Assembly (NCBI GenBank): GCA_032716605.1
Contig: CM064480.1
Span: forward strand, 21,849,651-21,913,650
Reading direction: 5' to 3'
Length of the DNA: 64,000 nt
DNA from: Paralithodes platypus
Taxonomy: Eukaryota; Arthropoda; Malacostraca; Decapoda; Lithodidae
Numbering within the stretch: position 1 is the first letter of the stretch; each line of letters starts with the position of its first letter. The position numbers and the translations under genes are program-made. The notes under the pieces are model-generated. The model saw only the letters and a list, made by a program, of their open reading frames with translations. It ran no database searches and was not told the origin of the DNA. Positions 20,987 to 31,547 of this stretch are shown piece after piece.

Positions 20987-21940
20987 CACCATACGGTAGG
21001 GATGTGACCAATAAATTGCTCAATCAATATACTCAGTCTACTAAGCGACAATATCAATCTCATTGGAAAGCTTTTACTTCTTGGATTGTTAGAATGGAAC
21101 AAACTGTACCCTCAGTGGCATTGGTTTTTAATTACTTGAACTATCTGTTTTGAGCAGAAACGTTTATCTGTGGTTACTTTGAAGAATCACTTAACTGCGA
21201 TTAGAGTGCCCTTTTTCGACCTTACAGGTCTATCCATACCGGTGGCGGAGGAAACAGGATTTATGAGAGCGTGTTTTAAACTCCGCCCACCTCCCCGTCA
21301 GCTCATGCCTACTTGGTCTCTGGACAAAGCTTTGTCTTTACTTCATTCTCGTCTGTATCAAAATACTGCAGACTTTGCTTTAATCTTAAAGAAGGCAGTT
21401 TTCCTTTTGGCTTTGGCCACCGGAAACAGAGTGTCTGAGCTGGCGGCGATGAGCAACACACCTAATTGTCTTAGGTTTGGTAGACTTAATGATTCAATTT
21501 CCATTGCACCCTCCCCGGCGTTTGTAGCCAAGAATGAGCATAGTGCACACGTGTTTTCTGAGTTCACGGTGCCGGCGTTAAAAAGGGGAAAGGTGCATCA
21601 TAATTTATGTCCAGTGCAAGCTCTAACCAAATATTTGAGAATAGCTCCTCATAACCCCCAAGGTGCTTTATGGGTAGCGAGTACGGGTAAACGCTTACTT
21701 AAACGGCGATTAGCCTCTCTTCTGGTAGAAGTCATTAAAGAGAGTAATCCCGGCGTTGTGGGTAGGGCCCACGATTTACGCAAGTGGGCGGCCTCTTTAC
21801 GTTTCCTGAAAAACTTTTCAGTTGAAGATATTGCGTCCACACAGTTGTGGGCGTCTAATCATACGTTTCTCTCTAGATACTTGTCAGTTGCTCTAGACAA
21901 ACCTTCCTTACCATGTATAGCTTTAAGGCAGAGGGTCTAG
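20959..21940 (+). pseudogene. DIRS YR, copy B, one-base frameshift
   Basis: It starts at the conserved MDIQEAKWLAPYG and ends at LRQRV. A fourth T in CTGTTTTGAGC (about 21147-21151; copies A and C have three) shifts the frame and stops it near 21153. The second part (21170-21940) keeps TGNRVSEL, HDLRKWA and SRYLSVALDK. It is otherwise full length. Confidence 0.9.
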
Positions 21941-22507
21941 GTGGCCCTGCAGTCACTTATGTTTATTTTCACGGAAGGGGGGGGGGCAGTCAGTTGACAT
22001 AGGACACCCTAGACCCCGCCGGAGTATGAGAGCTGTGATACAATTTAAGGTTAAAATGTGATATGAAAATTTCTCTCCGAGAATTTGTGCTAGTACAAGG
22101 TTTAGTACAAAACAACGGTGTTGTTATAGTAGTTTTAGCTGCGAAAGCAATGTAATATTAGTTCAATGGAGTTCATTGGCAATTGATCTCCACATGTATT
22201 TTGGGGTTTATGATGTGCACATATAAACTTATAACTTATTATTTTTGTCACCACTCGTTGAGTGGGGTGCCTTTTGTAACTACAGATCTGTGTTCAGAAT
22301 CTTCAGGGTTACCCATTTTTGTCGGGCAGGCTTCTTTGAAGCACGCACCTGCCTGAACCCCTTTTTCTTGTATATTTCCGGCCTACGCCGTATTAAATAC
22401 ATTTTTCAAAAAGTAAGAATACTATGTGGTTGTTTTTATTATCTGCTTTTCTAGAGTTATGATATGATTACGAATGTCCCCCTCCAGTCTTAGATATCAG
22501 GCATGTT

Positions 22508-22605
22508 CGTCAATGATGGAGGGGCCACTAATAAATTATAGGTTTGACTCCTGTAAGGAGATAAAGAAAACCTAATATTTAGTAGTGGCCCCGTAATCAT
22601 TGACG
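22508..22605 (+). repeat. ICR of copy B
   Basis: The left part (CGTCAATGATGGAGGGGCC) complements the left ITR end and the right part (GGCCCCGTAATCATTGACG) complements the right ITR end. The hairpin with AGGTTT/AAACCT arms joins them. Confidence 0.9.
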
Positions 22606-22678
22606 ACTGGGGCCCTCCCGACCGTCCCCTTCCCATTCGTTGATGTATTAAGGATTTTGGTTTACTTGATATGTCAGT

Positions 22679-23035
22679 GAAGGAGGAATGACGCCTGATT
22701 CAGCGTCTGGTCAGAAATCCACACAAGTACATCCACGATATGATGGAAAGCTTATTGGATAGATATTCTTATTTTCTTTTTGTTTTTATTTTTTACGAAG
22801 TTTTTTCGTAGTGAGAACCCAATTCATAATGACTGAAGCCATGAGTGAGGTCGCGTGCGCTCATGATGAAGGCTCCTCAGTTTTTAAATGCTCTGCGCGG
22901 TAGATTCAAACTACGGCGGATTAGTGTTTTAAGATTGAAGAGGATGCCTTATGTAATAGGCATGTTCGTCAATGATTACGGGGCCACTACTAAATATTAG
23001 GTTTTCTTTATCTCCTTACAGGAGTCAAACCTATA
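22679..23035 (+). repeat. Right ITR and right terminus of copy B
   Basis: This is the inverted counterpart of 13953-14261, followed by a 43-bp terminal extension ending GAGTCAAACCTATA. The same extension ends copies A, C and E. Confidence 0.9.
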
Positions 23036-23099
23036 GTATGTACTGTATGTACTGTATCCTACGGTACAGTACGGGTTAATAATACCCTATTTCCACTCC

Positions 23100-23400
23100 T
23101 CAAATAATTTGCACCGTTATCAGATGGTGTGAGATTCATATGAGCCTTGATTGATTCTTTCTTTGCATAAATACCACGCACTGTCGATTAATTGATGCCA
23201 TACTTTTTCGCAACACTACGCTTTGCTTTGCCACCATCAATGAGTTTCACTATTTCATGTTTCTGGGAATATGTTAGGTTCTTCCTTTTCTTAATCACTC
23301 TCCCCGGTGCCGCCGCATTCCGCTGGGCGATGGTAGGTGATAGGGGTGGACGGAGTGGGGGTACAGCAGCCATTGTTTGAACACACAAGCATAAATGCAC
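23100..23400 (-). pseudogene. Pogo/Tigger transposase N-terminal fragment
   Basis: On the minus strand a peptide contains KKRKNLTYSQKHEIVKLIDG and then SVAKKYGIN, the CENP-B/pogo-type helix-turn-helix pattern. A TAA follows immediately where the family has STV, after which the frame reads STVRGIYAKKESIKAHMN. The rest of the transposase is not seen. It would bind transposon ends, but this copy is a remnant. It could equally be a domesticated fragment, for which there is no evidence here. Confidence 0.65.
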
Positions 23401-23869
23401 CCACCACCATCACAAAGTTAAGAGGATACGCACACTTGAATGGTTAGGCGAGAAGTGACCGTGAAATGGTAACCAAACACAGCCGCCGACGGTAGGCCTA
23501 GCCGTGACGTCACGGCCGATTGATACCTTATTGTAGTACGGTTAAGGCTGGTGTGGTGCGATTTTCGCCAGGTGCAGGTGCTTCAGGGGGACTTTGTTGA
23601 GTTTTGCTGAGACACTGTTAGCACTATACCAACATCAGCCACTGTGATAACATGATGGGGCGTTGTTGTGGTAAGACTTTGTTGTACTGTACTGTGCTGC
23701 AGTAAAGACTGTAATCATGATGGCTGTGCACTGTGTGCAGTACTGTGATTGTACCATGGAAGCCACATTCACTGTGGACGGTTGCGGTCTTTAAACCTGT
23801 ATGTATGTATGTAATGTATTTCCTGGTTGCCTAACTGTAAATACTGTTAATCTGTTCACACCTTTTCAG
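23401..23869. other. Anonymous DNA upstream of the GDAP1-like exon
   Basis: It holds short GTACTGTACTGT-like repeats and a TGTA/TATG run near 23800. The pyrimidine-rich stretch at 23856-23869 is the acceptor of the following exon. No further coding exon was recognised. Confidence 0.4.
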
Positions 23870-24073
23870 AATTTTGCAAAAATAAACCTGCTGTAATTAG
23901 GGAAAATGCAGAGAAAACCCAGGAGTTCCGTGAGAAGCTCCTGGAGAAGGCATCAGAGCATGAAGAAGGCAACCTAAAGTCCATCAATAACATGGAGGAG
24001 GTGGTGAAGGTGCTGACAGACCTTGATGCTGTCTTGGAAACTGTGGAGGAAGAACTCAACTCTCATTCTGGTG
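23870..24073 (+). CDS. GDAP1: GDAP1-like gene, exon upstream of the GST C-terminal segment
   Basis: An acceptor (CACACCTTTTCAG, AG at 23868-23869) and donor (GGTG|GTATGT, GT at 24074) enclose an open frame reading FCKNKPAVIRENAEKTQEF and ending ELNSHSGG. It is rich in Glu/Lys helices with LTDLDAVLETVEEEL. This fits the helical stretch before the WLCG segment of GDAP1, a GST-fold protein of the mitochondrial outer membrane linked to fission and peroxisome dynamics. The exon ends one base into a codon (phase 1), and the next exon at 24969 supplies the other two bases to make Asp. Upstream exons, including the thioredoxin-like N-terminus, were not found in the window. Confidence 0.72.
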
Positions 24074-24968
24074 GTATGTTCCCTACAGTAACAGAGATTA
24101 ACTGACCTCTGCCATAATTATGTCACTAATGTTATTGAATTATTTCAAATAATTGGAAGATTCTGTAAGATCTGTGGCTGTCACTTTGGTTTTGTAATGG
24201 TATACTGTATGACTACACTTATAAACAGAAATTGGTACAATTAAAGTTAATGCTTGAAAAGATATTTGCATAATACATAAGAGTTTTAGCAATTGATGCA
24301 CATCAGTGCTATTAATTAACATTATTTTTGTGACATTTGAAAAAAAAATTGAATTGAAACTTATAAGCTTAACAAATTAGGCAGTCCAAAACAGGGCTGC
24401 CTTGATTGCCTCCATTAGTATGCAAGACTGAAACCCTATCTTATGGATCACTGTCTTTAAAGTGTTATTGTTTTTGTAGTAGCCCCAAGATGACCTTTTT
24501 GGGAATTCTGTGGCATCCAGGTAGTCCCAGGGGCCACACCTCCCCAGGGGGAGGTAGGGAATATTGAGATCCATTTTTGAGAGGGCAGCTTGTTTTTGTG
24601 TAGCCTGCATCTATATGTGCAAAATTTTGAACCAAGCTACCTTGGGACAAGGAAGCACAGAACAAAACATTCAAAGTAAAGTGAAAGACTGGAATTATAA
24701 ACAGGTATTTATGCCTAAACTATTCTGTATGTTTAGTATCTAGGCTAACTATCTGTCATAGGTTACATACTGCATGAACCATTGACTTGGATGTACCATG
24801 TAAATTATATAACTTCACTTGATGAATCATTGTCAAACAATCTTAAATTAAACACAAGGAATATTATTTAAATTAACTCATTGCCTGAACATTGTATATA
24901 CAGTACAGTATAGTGTTTAGCCATCATATTGAATCTCAACTGATATTTAATATTACTGTACCTGACAG
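24074..24968 (+). other. Intron of the GDAP1-like gene
   Basis: This is an 895-bp intron with GT at 24074 and AG at 24967-24968. About 24380-24680 differs in composition from the AT-rich rest and may be an old repeat, but no family is recognised. Confidence 0.65.
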
Positions 24969-25141
24969 ACCAGAGTGAGTGGTGGCTGTGTGGTCCCCGG
25001 TTGAGCATCGCAGACATAGACTTGGCCATCTTATTAAACCGCCTGTACCATCTTGGTCTGGAGGGGAAGTACTGGGCCCAGGGTAAGAGACCTCAGCTGG
25101 AGGCTTACTGGGCAAGGGTGCAGCAGACTTCATCATTCAAG
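24969..25141 (+). CDS. GDAP1: GDAP1-like gene, GST C-terminal exon
   Basis: An acceptor (ACTGTACCTGACAG) and donor (AAG|GTACTG, GT at 25142) bound 57 codons plus two bases. The peptide reads WWLCGPRLSIADIDLAILLN and continues RLYHLGLEGKYWAQGKRPQLEAY in two blocks. The order WLCG, then AD-x-LA, then a W before a G-K-R-P-x-LE-x-Y signature is diagnostic of GDAP1-type GSTs. The exon ends on a complete codon (phase 0). The C-terminal hydrophobic membrane anchor known in GDAP1 should follow in a later exon, which I could not find before the repeats begin at 25.68 kb. GDAP1L1-like paralogues are an alternative. Confidence 0.82.
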
Positions 25142-25681
25142 GTACTGTATTTTAAACTCTATTTATTACATCTGTAGTTTATTACATCTGTAGTATATAT
25201 TTCTATACGACTATATTTTAGGTGGATATAAGACAGCCAATCTTAAACAAAACACTTTATTCACAATCCGTTCCCGTTCAAATTAACACTTTCTTCTTGT
25301 AATTAAGACATTTGTATCTCGAGCCTCACATGGTCTTAGAATTGGATAACTCCCCTCAAATTAAATAGGCTAAGCAAGTATGAATAATTACTGTAGATAG
25401 CGCAGTACTCTGCTTCATATGTTATTCCCATTAAGCCTGCTTAACTCTATGTTATTCAAAGATATAGGTAGAGATCGCAGTCCAATTCTACTAACCTTTC
25501 GTCAAGCTCAAATAGGCAAGCATTAATTTATATATTACTTTCCTGCATCGACAGTATTAACAATATACCGTACTGAAACACTATGACTCCCACAAAATAG
25601 TCTAGCTCATGCACACAAGATAAAAATATATATAATACTGATTATGCTTCTCTGACAGTCTATAGATATATACAGTATATA
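25142..25681. other. Probable intron of the GDAP1-like gene
   Basis: AT-rich sequence after a clean donor. No exon or repeat is recognised. Confidence 0.4.
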
Positions 25682-26572
25682 CAGTAAAAGTCCTTTAATC
25701 CGACGACCGATGATTCGAATCTCCCAATAGTCCGAATTTTTCAATTTGAGGCCAAATCCGAATTCACCCGATGGTCCGAATTTCAAGAAGTCCCAAAGTC
25801 CCCTTTTTGAGGCATTAGTCCACTCAAATGACACATAATGGAGCACACACATATCATATGTTCATGAATTCACTTTAAAAGTTTACCATTGTCATTGTAG
25901 CCTATTACCTACTTCAAAACATTCAGATTAATGGTCAAAGGAAGCTACTGATATAAACGTAAACACCACATCGTCTGCTAGAGAGTTTGTTTTGCTCTTG
26001 AACGCATCCTTGGGACGCTCCGATGCGCTACTGGCTTGCACCGCATTTTCTGCAAGCGCATTCAGTCTTGAGCTTGAAAACGCACCTTTGGACGTTCCGA
26101 TACGCTACTATTTATAGTTCAGTGATCGGAGCGTCCCAAGGGTGCTTTCAATACAATATAATATAACAGAGCACGTCACAAAAGGAAAATCACAAAAGGA
26201 AAATGACAAGAACCTCTCAGGGAAGTGCCGTTGTTAAGGCATTACTTCCCGAACCACATCTGATCTGATCTTCAAGAGCAAGACAAACTCGCTAGTAGAC
26301 GGAAGAAGAAGACGTTTATATCAGCAGATTCCTTTGACCATTAATCTGAATGTTTTGAAGTAGGTAATAGGCTACAATGACAATGGTAAACTTTTGAAGT
26401 GATTTCATGAACATATGATATGTGTGTGTGTCATTTGGGTGGCCTAATGCCTCAATGTTTTCGTCAAGCCATTAATACACAGGTTCATAGGGGTAAAGTC
26501 CGATAATCCGAAAAATCCACTAATCCGAACGAGGGCCGGTCCGCTGCCCTTCGGATTAACGGAAGTTTACTG
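25682..26572. mobile_element. Pogo-type foldback MITE with long inverted arms
   Basis: The ends are CAGTAAAAGTCCTTTAATCC and GGATTAACGGAAGTTTACTG, with TA at 25680-25681 and 26573-26574. Repeated 'TCCGAAT/ATTCGGA' words lie just inside. Within it, about 25845-25965 and 26300-26440 are long inverted arms (CACACACATATCATATGTTC versus its complement near 26405-26425). No transposase ORF is present. CAG ends plus TA duplication point to pogo/Tigger. The inner arms may be a captured inverted duplication of host DNA. Confidence 0.8.
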
Positions 26573-26594
26573 TACCTTAATATCTATCTATCCA

Positions 26595-27297
26595 TATACT
26601 TGAACTGGATCATATTTGAACTGGTGAGATACCTGAGTTTATAAGATGTGTTTTATCCGTTGTGCACATAAGCTATATTACCACCCTCGTTCTTAACTCC
26701 TGGTCAGGATTCAGAACTGAAAAATAGGGCTGTGTAACAATAAGCTGGAGCTGGCAGACTCGAGACAGAGCCCGAACAGGGACAACACAACACAAACAAA
26801 TAATGAACACATGACGCAAAACACAAATTCACACATATCTAGATCGCCCAGGAGGAGACCCAGAGACCAGGGATCACTAAGGTCACTCCAGCACTCCCCC
26901 GACCTCCCGGAGAAGTTCCAGTCTCAGCAGGCAGACATGCAGCGAAGCCCCACCACCACCACAAGCCCGCCCACCACACATCCAGGTACACCCTTCATAT
27001 ATACCGGCTCGCCAGGCCAGGTGCCTGACCGACTATTATCTAGTCCAACTGGCGCCCAACCCCCTCTCCCAAATGACCGCGTTTTTACTCATATATTCAC
27101 AAGGATTTTCCATTCATTCCTGTTTATTACCACTTCTCTTGCCAGATCTATAGTGTTACACAGCTCAATCCTAAATCCTCAACACTCGCCAGGAGTTAAG
27201 AACGAAGGTGGTAATATAGCCTATGTGCACAACAGATAAAACACATCTAATAAACTCAGATATCTCACAAGTTCAAATATGATCCGGTTCAAGAAAG
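26595..27297. repeat. Inverted-repeat element with ~110-bp arms and PBS-like words
   Basis: The left arm (about 26595-26715: CTTGAACTGGATCATATTTG...TTCTTAACTCCTGG) is complementary to the right arm (about 27190-27297). The core carries GCCCGAACAGGGAC at about 26770-26783, which matches a tRNA-Lys primer-binding site, and TGGCGCCCAAC near 27050, which matches another tRNA-Lys type. LTR-retroelement remnants arranged in inverted orientation would explain this. No gag or pol is visible. Confidence 0.5.
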
Positions 27298-27558
27298 AAT
27301 GGGAACATTATACTTCAATATATGCGAGGTATGGCCAAACTACTATAGAAACACATCTCTATTTGCAGCATATGGTATAATCTGATAAGTCAAATAAGAT
27401 AATAAATCACACTGTATTATTTTCTGCTTTGGAGTGCAGATCTAACTTAATTGTTGAACATTCTAAAGTTGATGACAAACGTAGATGACGGGTTAAGAAT
27501 ATCGAGGCGACACTACAGTACCACTCAAAATAATTTCCGAACAAAATAGTCATATATA

Positions 27559-27836
27559 TTTATTAGTGGTCCCTCCATCATTGACGATATGCCTTATACA
27601 GTAATGGCACTCTTTGAAATCCAAAGTCAGCTGTTCAAAACACCCGCCCCGGAGCATAGAGACCAATTTATCGTAAACTTACGGTCATAGTTACCTATGG
27701 ACTCGTCCTTATGATGCGGACGCCACTACGAAAAAACTAATTAAAAAAATAATAAAAGAAAAAAGATTAGAACTCTTATCTGTTTTACGTTTCCCGAAGT
27801 TCAGATGTTTTTCCTAGCGTGGGTTGCATCGAGACG
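27559..27836 (+). repeat. Left ITR of copy D
   Basis: It starts TTTATTAGTGGTCCCTCCAT and matches the reverse complement of the right end (through CGTAGTGGCATCCGCATCAT) with some divergence. It is cut at about 27836 by an RTE fragment. Confidence 0.8.
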
Positions 27837-28383
27837 TGGCTGGGGGAAGTTCAGAGAACTGCTGCCAATTCTGACCATGAAAAGAATGCCTCTCCCCCTG
27901 AAGGGAAAGGTGTATGCCTCGTGGTAGAAGAGAAGTGCAATGACGTATGCCTCAGAAACATGGGCCGTTAAAGTAGAGGATGTCAACAGAATGGAACGTA
28001 ATGAGATCAGAATGGTGAGATGGATGTGTGGGGCCAGGCTGCAGGATAGTATAACAAATGATGAGCTGAGGAGACGTTTAGGTATAAAGAGTATTAGCGA
28101 GGTGATGCGTACAAGTAGACTGGGATGGTATGGACATATGGAGAGAATGGATGAACAAAATTGGGTGAAAAAATGCAGGTTTGTGATTGTGGAGGGAGCT
28201 GCACCAAGGGGTGGACCGAGGAAGACCTGGGATCGGACTATACGTGCCGATCTCAAAACCAAAAACTTGACAAGTGAAGCAGCCCTTAACAGGGTTGCCT
28301 GGAACGCCGCCATTATGACAAGAGACTGAAACTGCACGTATGTGTAGAGCTCTCAGTCTTAAAATTTTGTGTATGTATGTATG
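27837..28383 (+). mobile_element. 5'-truncated RTE-type LINE fragment
   Basis: The ORF at 27940-28329 reads YASETWAVKVEDVNRMERNE, then RMVRWMCGARLQD, RLGWYGHMERMD and RGGPRKTWDRTI, the C-terminal region of RTE-clade reverse transcriptases. A short GTAT tail (28370-28383) ends it. The upstream ~100 bp continue the same protein (GKFRELLPILTMKR) in another frame. Target duplications were not found. The surrounding copy D sequence resumes at about 28384. Confidence 0.85.
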
Positions 28384-29276
28384 GATGCTCCGGGGGGTCA
28401 CGCTGAGCAGACGTGTGGTTTCTGACCTGTCTTCATTCGTCACTCTTCCATCAGGATAGTGAGTCTTTTGCTCATTTGTACTAATCTGAGATGTGCTAGG
28501 GTAGGCTTAGATTAGTTAGGTCGGGCATGCTGATTAGCGTGACCCCCAGGAGTTATGTTTTAGGGTGCTTTGTGTGGTGGCGTCCCTTAGTCGTGATAAG
28601 GCTGGGACGTCATTTTAATGTGTTTTATTTTCACTCTAGTTTATTAGCCTTAACTAGTATCTAATTAGGTTAGAGGCTTTTATTTATTGAAGGGCAGCGC
28701 TTATCGGCCACCTTTTTGGTGGGTTAAGCGTTTTTATTCTCTTCGGCAGAACCTTTAGTATAGAACTGCTTTACTTAGTAAAGGGTTTTGCTTTGGGTTT
28801 CTGCATCGTCGTCCCTACGTTCCTGTCGTCGAGATGGTTGGAGGGTGCTGGATCTTCCTAGAGGTAAGAGTAAGTCGTCGATTTCGTCGTTCTTCTGCTT
28901 GCCCTAGGCCAGCCTCTCAGTAGGGTATGTTTATGGCTAGGCTATGTAATTTTAAGATTTATTATTACATTTTATGTATGCCATAAACTATGTTGCCCTC
29001 TTCTACTAAACGATGAGATAGTACTAGTTTTGAAGGAAGGTGTTTGGCTTGTACTGACTATTATGTTAAGTGTTCTTCTATCTATGTCGAAGACTTTATA
29101 GCTAGAATCTAAGGTTTTGGATCAGGATGCGGCGGGGAATTTTCTCGTTAATACGTTTCTTCTTCGCCGGGCGCCCCTCTGGTGGCATTTTAGTGTTGCG
29201 CCGGATTCAATAAACCAGATCTATACAGTACTTTTATCCTCCCATCGCGGTGAGAAGACCACTGTACTCTTCCATC
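28384..29276 (+). promoter_or_regulatory. Leader of copy D
   Basis: It is alignable by eye at its start with the copy B/C leader (AGTGAGT...TTTTGCTCATTTG) and then diverges. A donor-like AG|GTAAGAGTAAG lies at 28864. No convincing acceptor was chosen. Confidence 0.45.
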
Positions 29277-31140
29277 ATGGAACATATTGCATTTTGTTCG
29301 ACTGATTCGTGCGCCAACCTTCCTGTGACCGGACATAAGCTATGTGTCAAGTGTGTTCCATGTTTAGACAGAGGGTCACTAAATGGTGCTCGTTGTGTGT
29401 GCGATTTAGGAATAGTTTTATTAACCACAAAGAAGACGGGTGTCGTACTGTGTTAGCTGCCATCAAACTTTGTTTTCTGATTATTGCAAAGACGTGGCTA
29501 ATAAAGCTCTGCAGTGTGATGATAAGCCACTTTAGGACTTGCTAGTTAAGCCCACTTTTTATAGCCCTCATCCTAAGTCTTCGACATCTTCTCGTTCTGA
29601 CACAGGAACAACTAAGAAAAGACAATCTAAAGTAGTGTCAAAACCAGTGATTAGTTCTGAGGACTCTACTACAGACGAAGAAGCCACACAATCTAGCCCC
29701 CCTCCGTTCGGCGAAGCGGTCAACGCACAACTCGTCCATACCACCTTCGCAGTCCCGTCGACGCTCATGTTCGAGGTCGCCGCTGCGTAAAACCCACTCC
29801 TCTTACAGTTTCTTACAGTAGATCCTCTGGAAAAAGGCAAACTAGGCCTGTGTATCCAGCTCAGTACCAGTACTTGCACTGCTGCGGTCGTTCACGGTGT
29901 TGGCGGCGGCGGTAGCAGACGCAACATTTTTACTATTCTGTATTTTTGCTTTATAATCAATCTTCAAATCTTGTCTTCCCCGTGCTTTATCAAGAATACT
30001 TTCAAACTCCCTTATTGATTCGGAATCGACTACATACTGGGGCAGTGCGTTCCACTCATTTACCACTCTATCACAAAATGAGTTCTTTGTCTTCTCAAGC
30101 CTATTTCTTTCTTTGTAAATTTTCTTAGAGTGTCCTCTCGTTCTTGTTCCCTCCCGCATCAAGAAGATACCTTCACATACATCCTCATCAGAGCAGGCGT
30201 CCATCAAGCAGGCGGCAAAGAAGAAGCGGACGGGTATGCCGGAGGTTGTGACACGTTCAGATTCCAGTGCTTCCCGGTCACATTCCCGTATGGGGGTTGC
30301 TGTGACCAAGTCTAAGTCTAGCACCTCCTGTTCACGGGCACCAGAACCTGCGAGGCCGTCCCTGGCTGGGCTGAAAGTCCAATCCGGCCAGTCGGGGGCG
30401 GTCAGTAGGGGTACGGTGACTCCGCCAAGGGAACTTCCCAGTGGGATCATCAGCCATCCTGTTATTGTGGGTCATGTTTCACCGTCGGTGCGATCAAGAC
30501 CTTACACCATCCCCCACCGCCACACACCTCAGCAACGTGTGCCTGTCCAGGTGCTCGCCACGGAATATAGGGATCATCCTAGGGAGCCAAGTGGAGCCCC
30601 TATTGAGTCATTGCCCATACCTAATTTAGACTGGTCCCAATTTGAACGTTATGTTCTTGAACCAGCTGTCCGGTGTGAGGAGGTTCAATTCCCCTCAGCC
30701 CGGTCTTCAGAAACGATGGAGTTTCAATCTGAGAGGGATGACGAGTCTGAGCATCTGGAATCGGGGCAACAGGTGGCTTCAGGAGGGCATTCCAATGTGG
30801 ACACTCAGTCTATGTCGACGGACCAAAATAGGGAATTTGTGACGAAGGAGGATTTCCAAGCTTTTATGGATGTTATATTAAGTAGATTGGACGGGGACAA
30901 GTCTGTGCCAGTCTCCCCTGCTCCACCGCCGGTCGCGAGGCCTTTGGGTTCACTACAAGTTATTCCTAAACAAGTAACTGCTCCCTCCATTGTCTCTACT
31001 TGTCCTAGTAATGTTACGCCGACCCTAGTTTTACCTCGAACGTCAGATTGTTGGCTGATATCATTCCTCCTCCACTTGACAAAATTCCCGTTAAAAAAGG
31101 TCCTATGCCCTTGCTGTATGGTCCAGATCGATCTACATCT
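29277..31140 (+). pseudogene. DIRS gag, copy D, degenerate and truncated
   Basis: The ATG at 29277 opens MEHIAFCSTDSCANLPVTG followed by C-x2-C-x2-C, matching the N-terminal Cys cluster of copy C. The frame then breaks near 29455. A Ser-rich part follows (29539-29790), then a LINE-a fragment (29802-30190), then about 310 open codons of Pro/Ser-rich sequence. It ends with a degenerate match to PPPLDKxPxKKxxMPLLYGPD. The remainder of gag and all of RT are deleted before the YR. It is much more diverged than A-C and so represents another family. Confidence 0.75.
29802..30190 (-). mobile_element. 5'-truncated LINE-a 3' end inserted antisense in copy D gag
   Basis: It is the reverse complement of LINE-a 4965-5352, including the RGHSKKIYKERNRLEK region and the CTTACAGTTT tail repeats. 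It disrupts the copy D gag. It shows that LINE-a moved after copy D inserted. Confidence 0.88.
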
Positions 31141-31547
31141 ACGCATCCCCATGCGTAGATGTGTTTCGTACCTGTAGAATGGTGTTGAGTAGAGCTCTCT
31201 AAGTCAACTGATTCAGTTGTGATGACGATTTCCGTGGAGATAACTTTGTGGCGATATCAGCCACTTTACACTACTTTTCACTACTTAACAATAACATACA
31301 GGCACACACGAACAAGGACGCCTCTCTTTCTTGTGGTCGGAGATGCGCAGCGTCGGTCCAACCGGCTGTTGTTTACATGCGTCGGACGGACGCCTCGCAC
31401 ACCAAGCTTACAGGCTTTCAAGCTGCCGGTGCCTCAGAGCCCTTCCGGGCTCCGCGGGGGTGTTTTTTATGGGTTTCTCAGAGCCCAACCGGGTATGGTG
31501 GGTTAAGAGACAATTGGAAACCTCAAGACCTTGCTAACATTTGCCTT
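31141..31547. other. Deletion junction region of copy D
   Basis: Between the gag remnant and the YR there is about 400 bp, including GC-rich sequence around 31330-31490, that matches neither RT nor gag. The RT-RNase H gene has been lost here. Confidence 0.5.

Larger units (their letters stand above)
13952..23035 (+). mobile_element. DIRS1-like retrotransposon copy B, complete ends, decayed genes
   Basis: A left ITR (13953-14261) and right ITR (22679-23035) are inverted copies, with leader, gag, RT-RNase H, YR, 3' UTR and ICR (22508-22605) between them. Gag is interrupted by a 410-bp retro-insertion and frameshifts; RT and YR each carry small frameshifts. No target duplication is visible, as usual for DIRS. 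Head to head with copy A it forms a compound with two outward right ends. Confidence 0.92.

Noticed and set aside
24377..24674. Two overlapping minus-strand frames in the GDAP1-like intron
   Set aside because: No recognisable domain or splice structure; more likely an old repeat in the intron.
26811..27239. 142-codon Pro/Ser-rich frame in the inverted-repeat element
   Set aside because: It spans into the inverted arm, has low complexity and matches no gag or host protein that I recognise.
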